Shown: positions 59,597 through 64,000 of the stretch, piece after piece
How positions within the stretch are numbered: the first letter of the stretch is position 1
Layout of the letters: every line of letters starts with the position of its first letter
Source of the DNA: Planococcus ruber
Lineage (GTDB): Bacteria; Bacillota; Bacilli; Bacillales_A; Planococcaceae
DNA: 64,000 bases
Assembly: GCF_022819085.1 (NCBI RefSeq)
Contig: NZ_JALHAG010000011.1
Coordinates: forward strand, 248,001-312,000
Direction of reading: 5' to 3'
Made by a program: the position numbers and the translations under genes
Notes under the pieces: model-generated
Seen by the model: only the letters and a program-made list of their open reading frames with translations
Databases searched by the model: none
What the model was told of the DNA's origin: nothing

Positions 59597-60790
59597 TCAT
59601 TTCAATTTAATGAACAATACTTTTAGGTAGTCGCCTTCTTTGAACTCTTTTTGGACGCGGAAATCTGCAGGCAGCGTGAATTCTTCCACAATGCTGTATT
59701 TCTTTCCTTCTTCTTTAAAGGCCTTATCGATAAAGCCTTTGAATTTTTTCATTCCAAATGAAGCGCTATTGGTCGAAGCGACAATGATTCCATTTTTTTC
59801 TGTGATGGCTATGGCTTCACGCATTAAGTTTGTATAGTCTTTTGACGTACTGAACGTATACTTTTTTGATCGGGCAAAACTCGGCGGATCCAAAATGACC
59901 ATATCAAATTTCAATTCTTTGCGCTTGGCATATTTAAAATAATTGAAAACGTCCATGACCAGGATGTCTTGCTGTTCGTAGTCAATTCCATTCACACTGA
60001 ACTGCTCGATGGTTTTACTCGAGCTGCGTTTTGCCAAATCTACGCTCGTGGTCTTTGCCGCTCCGCCCAGTGCTGCCGCTACCGAAAAAGCCCCCGTGTA
60101 AGAGAACGTATTCAAAACGGTTTTCCCTTTGGCGTATGTGTCCCGGATCGTCCGGCGCACATCGCGCTGATCCAAGAAAATGCCGGTCATCGCTCCATCA
60201 TTTAAGTAAATGGCGTAATTCATGCCATTTTCTTTAACAATCAACGGAAACTCGCCGCGCTCTCCGGCTACAAAATCATCATCTTCAATGTACTGGCCTT
60301 TCGTATCGAACCTTTTCTTCTCATAGATCCCTTTGAACTCCACGACATTTTGCAGCGCTGCAATGATGTCAGCTTTAAACGTATAGATGCCTTCACTGTA
60401 CCAGCTCAATAAGTAATAGCCAGCGTAATAATCGATGGTCAATCCTCCGAACCCGTCGCCTTCCCCGTTTACGACGCGAAAAGCTGTCGTTGCAGGATCA
60501 TCGAAATAAGGCTGCCGCCTGTTAATGGATTTAGCCAACTTGCGTTCCATGAAAGCCTGGTCGATGCTTTCCTCTTCATTGCGCGTCCATATCCAGCCAA
60601 GCCCTTTGTTTTGCTTGCCGTAATAGCCTCGTGCCAAAAAGCGCCCTTGCGCATCTGTCAATCGAAGAAGCGCCCCTTCTTCTTTCAGCATTTGCGTATC
60701 CATTAAAGCCTCTTTTTCGATCAACGGATAGCCTGCCGCATAGGCTGCCTTGAATTTATCATTCACTTTTACCGTCATTTCCTGTTTCAT
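59597..60790 (-). CDS. Class I rRNA methyltransferase (RlmI/RlmK type)
   Basis: 397 residues. N-terminal PUA-like domain (residues about 1-75, with RFLARGYYG), a middle RlmI-like domain (FRVVNGEGDGFGGLTIDYY, about 105-125), and a C-terminal SAM methyltransferase domain (FSYTGAFSVAAALGGA motif I, MVILDPPSFARSKK motif IV). It most likely methylates C5 of a 23S rRNA cytosine (YwbD/RlmI relatives). Start follows AGGATGAG. Monocistronic. Confidence 0.92.
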   Translation of the reverse strand: MKQEMTVKVNDKFKAAYAAGYPLIEKEALMDTQMLKEEGALLRLTDAQGRFLARGYYGKQNKGLGWIWTRNEEESIDQAFMERKLAKSINRRQPYFDDPATTAFRVVNGEGDGFGGLTIDYYAGYYLLSWYSEGIYTFKADIIAALQNVVEFKGIYEKKRFDTKGQYIEDDDFVAGERGEFPLIVKENGMNYAIYLNDGAMTGIFLDQRDVRRTIRDTYAKGKTVLNTFSYTGAFSVAAALGGAAKTTSVDLAKRSSSKTIEQFSVNGIDYEQQDILVMDVFNYFKYAKRKELKFDMVILDPPSFARSKKYTFSTSKDYTNLMREAIAITEKNGIIVASTNSASFGMKKFKGFIDKAFKEEGKKYSIVEEFTLPADFRVQKEFKEGDYLKVLFIKLK

Positions 60791-60925
60791 CGTTTCTCAT
60801 CCTATCTGTCAAAGCCCATTTGTTTTATAATAAGTGTAATACAAAGCCTGGCGCATTCATACCTTCGCATTCGAAACGCTTCGAGAGATTCTGATTCATC
60901 CATTTTTCCTGAAGGAGGAATTTGC

Positions 60926-61129
60926 ATGAAGAAAGTATTTTACACCTACGATATTCTCTTGACCACCGGTGAGTGGCTGAGAAATATCCGCATGGAAGGG
61001 GCGTTGGAAGACAATTTCCCAGGAGTGGCCGTCAGTTTTATCCAAGTAGAGACTGAACAGGGAAAACCCGTTGCCCTGAATATGTATCACATTGTCAAAG
61101 CCGAGTTGATACGGGTGGAAGAATTTTAA
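60926..61129 (+). CDS. Hypothetical protein, 67 residues
   Basis: MKKVFYTYDILLTTGEWLRNIR... is a small soluble, strand-rich protein; no domain recognised. Ribosome binding site GAAGGAGG is 7 bases upstream and a terminator hairpin follows the stop by 6 bases, so it is very likely a real gene. A TATAAT (60834-60839) about 85 bases upstream could serve as its -10 box. Function unknown. Confidence 0.72.
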   Translation: MKKVFYTYDILLTTGEWLRNIRMEGALEDNFPGVAVSFIQVETEQGKPVALNMYHIVKAELIRVEEF

Positions 61130-61135
61130 AAGCCG

Positions 61136-61167
61136 AAAAGCGCCATGCTATCGGGCATCGCGCTTTT
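61136..61167. terminator. Terminator of the 67-residue protein gene
   Basis: AAAAGCGC-ATGC/GCAT-GCGCTTTT stem with one mismatched pair and a 6-base loop. The T run is short. Confidence 0.75.
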
Positions 61168-61240
61168 CCTCTGTTCGGTCGAGTCCAATTTTTCTCACTG
61201 ATAACAACAAGTTTTTCAAAGCAACGTCGGCGATGAAGTA

Positions 61241-61262
61241 ATATATTGCATAATGCATATAT
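61241..61262. promoter_or_regulatory. Candidate GntR operator upstream of its own gene
   Basis: ATATATTGCATA followed by ATGCATATAT; the core TGCATAATGCA (61247-61257) is a perfect dyad. It lies about 20 bases upstream of TATAAT (61283-61288). The 12-mer ATATATTGCATA recurs upstream of brnQ (63505-63516, minus strand). Confidence 0.6.
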
Positions 61263-61325
61263 CTATTTTCCACAAACTGGTGTATAATTATACTTAATTC
61301 ATGCATCAGAAAGGGAGAGTACGTT

Positions 61326-61976
61326 ATGCCGATTCCAGTAAACCACGCAAAACCTGTTCGGGTCACTGCGAAAGAAAGCGCATATCTTCAACTGCAGCAG
61401 TGGATCATCGATGGTACTTTGCAGCCTGAAGAAAAATTGACCGATACTGAACTTGCAACTGCCTTAAATTTAAGCCGAACACCGATAAGGGAAGCCCTTC
61501 AACTTTTAGAAGCACAAGGCTTCGTTGAAATGTTCCCAGGAAAAGCGACGCGCGTGACAAAAGTCGACAAAGAAGACATTAAAGAATTATTGCCGCCGCT
61601 TGCCGCATTGCAGGCCTTAGCAGCTGAACTCGCCATCCCGAATTTGGACGATGAGCTGATTGAGCTATTGGAAGATACAAACCGCCGCTTCGCAGAAGCG
61701 ATTAAATCCGGCGACCATTCTTTGTCGCTTCGAATTGACGAAGAGTTTCACCAATACATGGTTGATGTAGCGAATAACACGTACATCACAACCATTATAA
61801 ATCGCCTGCAAGCACATGTAAGACGCCAGTTTTTTCATCATTCCCTCGTATTGACGATGCATTCTCATGATGAGCATGTGCAGATCATTGAAGCATTGAA
61901 AGCCAAAGACGGCGAAAAAGCGGCTCAACTCATGAAGTCGAATTGGATCCGTACCACCGACGAATTGACCCATTGA
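61326..61976 (+). CDS. GntR-family regulator, FCD (FadR-type) subfamily
   Basis: 216 residues. N-terminal winged helix (about 15-75; QQWIIDGTLQPEEKLTDTELATALNLSRTPIREAL) and an all-helical FCD domain (about 85-210) with the metal-ligand pattern Asp/His (RIDEEFHQYMVDV, then HEDH-type SHDEHVQIIEAL). FCD regulators bind organic acids or amino-acid derivatives. Ribosome binding site AAAGGGAG. It is convergent with brnQ and shares an operator-like 12-mer with it, so control of branched-chain amino-acid uptake is a reasonable guess. Confidence 0.93.
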   Translation: MPIPVNHAKPVRVTAKESAYLQLQQWIIDGTLQPEEKLTDTELATALNLSRTPIREALQLLEAQGFVEMFPGKATRVTKVDKEDIKELLPPLAALQALAAELAIPNLDDELIELLEDTNRRFAEAIKSGDHSLSLRIDEEFHQYMVDVANNTYITTIINRLQAHVRRQFFHHSLVLTMHSHDEHVQIIEALKAKDGEKAAQLMKSNWIRTTDELTH

Positions 61977-61980
61977 TATA

Positions 61981-62026
61981 AAAAAAGCTGCTTCAGAAGC
62001 GATTATGCTTCTGAAGCAGCTTTTTT
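61981..62026. terminator. Bidirectional terminator between gntR and brnQ
   Basis: AAAAAAGCTGCTTCAGAAGC and its exact complement, 20-bp stem with 6-base loop. Confidence 0.95.
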
Positions 62027-62030
62027 CTTT

Positions 62031-63410
62031 TTATTTGTTGTAAGCTTCGCTCTGAACTCCTCGAACATTGACGCTTTTTTTGCTGCGGGCAATGATCCCG
62101 GTAATGGCAATGACGATGAGTGCCGGCAATAGCCAACCCAGCCCATCCGCATAGAGCGGCAGCGATGAAGCATAGAAATCGATGATGGCTTGCAGCCACC
62201 CCGGATTCGCCACTTCAAGTGAACTTGTCAAAGTCTTTAAGCCATCAATAATCGCGATGAAGAACGTGACCGTAATTGCTGAAACATAGACAAGGCGGTC
62301 GTGTTTGAACAGAGGCGACAAGAATGCCAAGATGATCAAAACAATCGCAAGCGGATATAAGAACATCAATACGGGAATCGAATACGTAATGATGTTTGCT
62401 AGTCCCGCATTCGTAACGACCAATGAGAAGACGGAGAAAATAACGACGTACGTTTTATAGCTGATTTTCGGCGTCAATTTATGGAAGTATTCCGCATTGG
62501 CTACTGTCAAGCCGATAGCGGTTGTTAAACACGCCAGCGTAATGATAACGGCTAGCAAGGATGCACCGAAGGTTCCGAAGTAATGGGCAGAAGCACCGCT
62601 TAGTACAGGGCCGCCTGTATCCATAAGGCCTAAAGTATTGGTGCTCGTTGCACCTAAATAGGCAATTCCCGTATAGACGATAGCTAGAAGAGCGGAAGCG
62701 ACTGCACCACTTTTCAGAGTTGCTTTTAAAATGCCTTTTGGCGAATTCACGCCAAGTTTGCGTACAGTGGCAATAACAATAATTCCGAACACCAAGGATG
62801 CCAAAGCGTCCATCGTATTATAGCCTTCTGTAAATCCTTTTAAAAACGCTCCGCTTGCATACGCTTCTTGCGGCGCTTCAGGAGACCCCATCGGACGCAC
62901 GATAGACATGATCAAAAGAGCCGCCAATGTGATCAAGATTCCTGGAGATAAATATTTCCCGATGTTATCGACCATTTTCGATGGATTCAATGAAAGCCAA
63001 AGCGAAATGCCGAAAAAGATGACCGAAAAGACGATCAAGCCGATTGCCATATTGCCTTCTCCGATAAATGGTGCAATCCCTACTTCATACGAAACGGCCC
63101 CGGTTCTCGGCAAAGCGAAGAACGGTCCGATGGTCAGATACAATAATGCCGTGAAAACGAGCCCGAAAACAGGATGTACGCGGCTTGAAAGATCCTGCAA
63201 GTCGCTGCTTTTCGAATAACCGATTGCCAAAATCCCAAGAAGCGGCAGACCCACTCCTGTAATCAAGAACCCTGCAATGGCAATCCATACTTCTGATCCT
63301 GCATATTGGCCAAGCTGTGCTGGAAAGATTAGATTTCCTGCTCCAAAAAATAAAGCAAACAACATCATACCTACGATTGAATATTGGCCAAATGATAATT
63401 TACGGTCCAT
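62031..63410 (-). CDS. brnQ: Branched-chain amino-acid transport carrier (LIVCS)
   Basis: 459 residues, 12 membrane segments. LSFGQYSIVGMMLFALFFGAGNLIFPAQLG at the N-terminus and FALPRTGAVSYEVGI are BrnQ hallmarks. It imports Leu, Ile and Val with Na+ or H+. Start ATG 63410 follows AGGAGG by 7 bases; upstream in-frame ATG 63464 lacks a site. A GntR-like 12-mer at 63505-63516 lies in its upstream region, suggesting control by the neighbouring regulator. Confidence 0.95.
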   Translation of the reverse strand: MDRKLSFGQYSIVGMMLFALFFGAGNLIFPAQLGQYAGSEVWIAIAGFLITGVGLPLLGILAIGYSKSSDLQDLSSRVHPVFGLVFTALLYLTIGPFFALPRTGAVSYEVGIAPFIGEGNMAIGLIVFSVIFFGISLWLSLNPSKMVDNIGKYLSPGILITLAALLIMSIVRPMGSPEAPQEAYASGAFLKGFTEGYNTMDALASLVFGIIVIATVRKLGVNSPKGILKATLKSGAVASALLAIVYTGIAYLGATSTNTLGLMDTGGPVLSGASAHYFGTFGASLLAVIITLACLTTAIGLTVANAEYFHKLTPKISYKTYVVIFSVFSLVVTNAGLANIITYSIPVLMFLYPLAIVLIILAFLSPLFKHDRLVYVSAITVTFFIAIIDGLKTLTSSLEVANPGWLQAIIDFYASSLPLYADGLGWLLPALIVIAITGIIARSKKSVNVRGVQSEAYNK

Positions 63411-63504
63411 CCTTTTTCCTCCTTGATGACTGAAACGCCGGCCTAAAAGGCTGTATTTCAACATTTAATGATTTCAAAATAATACTTCGTGACTCCAAAT
63501 ACCG

Positions 63505-63516
63505 TATGCAATATAT
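63505..63516 (-). promoter_or_regulatory. Operator-like 12-mer upstream of brnQ
   Basis: Minus-strand ATATATTGCATA, identical to 61241-61252 upstream of gntR. It is 95-106 bases before the brnQ ATG, among AT-rich promoter-like sequence. Confidence 0.55.
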
Positions 63517-63647
63517 CGCTTAAAACAATAATACAATATTTAAGCCAAAATGCAAGGAATTTTATGAAGATTTTTTAAAAAATCTGTCAATTTAATATTT
63601 TCAGGTATTAAAGACTATTTTCTTGAAATAATATCGGGTCAAAATAA

Positions 63648-63676
63648 AAACGGCCACGCCAATTGCGAAGCCGTTT
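63648..63676 (-). terminator. Terminator of the right-edge gene
   Basis: AAACGGC/GCCGTTT arms with an upper TTCGC/GCGTG-type stem containing a mismatch, followed by TTTATTTT on the minus strand. It lies right after the DUF2971-like stop. Confidence 0.85.
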
Positions 63677-63685
63677 CGCTAACTT

Positions 63686-64000
63686 TCAGTAGCGAAGGGC
63701 CGCTACCGATTTGCTGATTGTGAGTTGTTCGATGTCATATCCTTTGCTTTTCAAATAATGCTCCATGCCTCTTTTGGCAATATCAATATTATTCTTAGGC
63801 CCAATGGTTATGTGGCTGAGGGGGAGCTGGCCGTTAAAATCCAGGGCAATGTATGGAATAATGACGCCATTTTGTGCTCTGAAACGCACGGCCGGCTGCA
63901 ATTCACCGCTTTTATCCATCAAAGCGATTCGGTATTCTTCCTCACTTTTAAAAGCAGGATCTTTGAAAAAAATCGCGCAGCTAGAAATGATCGTAAAAAA
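63686..64000 (-). CDS. DUF2971-like protein (C-terminal part only)
   Basis: The open frame runs off the right edge; 104 C-terminal codons are visible. The internal ATG at 63922 is not the start, since SCAIFFKDPAFKSEEEYRIAL precedes it in frame. FKDP-x-F-x-x-E-x-E-Y-R-I and ITIGPKNN...AKRGMEHYLKSKGYD...ISKSVAALRY fit the end of DUF2971 proteins, a family often found in defence-like or accessory loci but with no known function. The upstream part must be seen to confirm. Confidence 0.65.
   Translation of the reverse strand, partial: FFTIISSCAIFFKDPAFKSEEEYRIALMDKSGELQPAVRFRAQNGVIIPYIALDFNGQLPLSHITIGPKNNIDIAKRGMEHYLKSKGYDIEQLTISKSVAALRY

Noticed and set aside
1-64000. tRNA, rRNA, CRISPR array, insertion sequence or prophage
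   Set aside because: I found no tRNA-like TTCGA loops with stems, no spaced direct-repeat array, no transposase or phage structural genes.

Overview
This is a chromosomal window from a low-to-mid GC Gram-positive of the order Bacillales. The gene set (type II pantothenate kinase, HemY-type porphyrin oxidase, catalase with a PerR-like box, T-box and preQ1 leaders, GGAGG ribosome binding sites, RsbR-type STAS proteins, SigB-like promoters) fits Planococcaceae such as Planococcus or Planomicrobium. The genus is an inference from gene style. I see no prophage, insertion sequence, CRISPR array, rRNA or tRNA. Most genes sit in short transcription units closed by strong hairpin terminators.

Left part (1-13.9 kb): the window opens inside a YhgE/Pip membrane protein gene overlapped by an Rrf2 regulator. 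Then come formate-tetrahydrofolate ligase, a protein made of 23-residue repeats, a 49-residue hydrophilic protein behind a SigB-like promoter, and a fatty acid/acyl-CoA region. That region holds a hotdog thioesterase and an acyl-CoA ligase, followed by a four-gene operon of acyl-CoA ligase, thiolase, NMO-type flavin oxidoreductase and crotonase, with a cre-like site at its head. 13.8-26.2 kb: catalase with PerR-like box, HemY-type oxidase, nitroreductase, CoaW, an acetate/solute symporter pair, an intracellular subtilisin whose promoter contains a LexA-like box, an RsbR-like STAS protein lacking the usual phospho-threonines, a saccharopine-dehydrogenase-like reductase, and an iron block (FetAB-type exporter plus ferritin with PerR/Fur-like operators).

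26.3-39.5 kb: ribA-ribD-HAD operon without an FMN riboswitch, small conserved proteins, a thioredoxin-reductase-like enzyme, HisC, an EamA transporter, a SurA-like lipoprotein, a YhfK-like SDR and a DDAH-like hydrolase (both with SigB-like promoters), and trpE-trpG behind a T-box whose specifier reads UGG (Trp). 39.5-53.5 kb: a CUT1 sugar ABC importer without its ATPase, a SleB-type cell-wall hydrolase, a GAF-STAS stressosome-type protein back to back with a FnIII-DUF3238 protein behind a SigB-like promoter, a structured non-coding repeat region, a DksA/TraR-type protein, a CYP152 peroxygenase with a very good SigB-like promoter, and queF plus a queuosine-precursor transporter under a preQ1-I riboswitch.

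53.5-64 kb: an EEP-family hydrolase, a TipAS-type MerR regulator with a 19-bp-spacer promoter overlapping the end of a multidrug ABC exporter gene, GNAT, Fsr-like MFS, RlmI-type rRNA methyltransferase, a GntR/FCD regulator convergent with BrnQ (a 12-mer is shared between their upstream regions), and the end of a DUF2971-like gene. The recurring theme is general stress: two RsbR-family proteins plus about seven SigB-like promoters scattered over unlinked genes, together with oxidative-stress and iron-storage functions.
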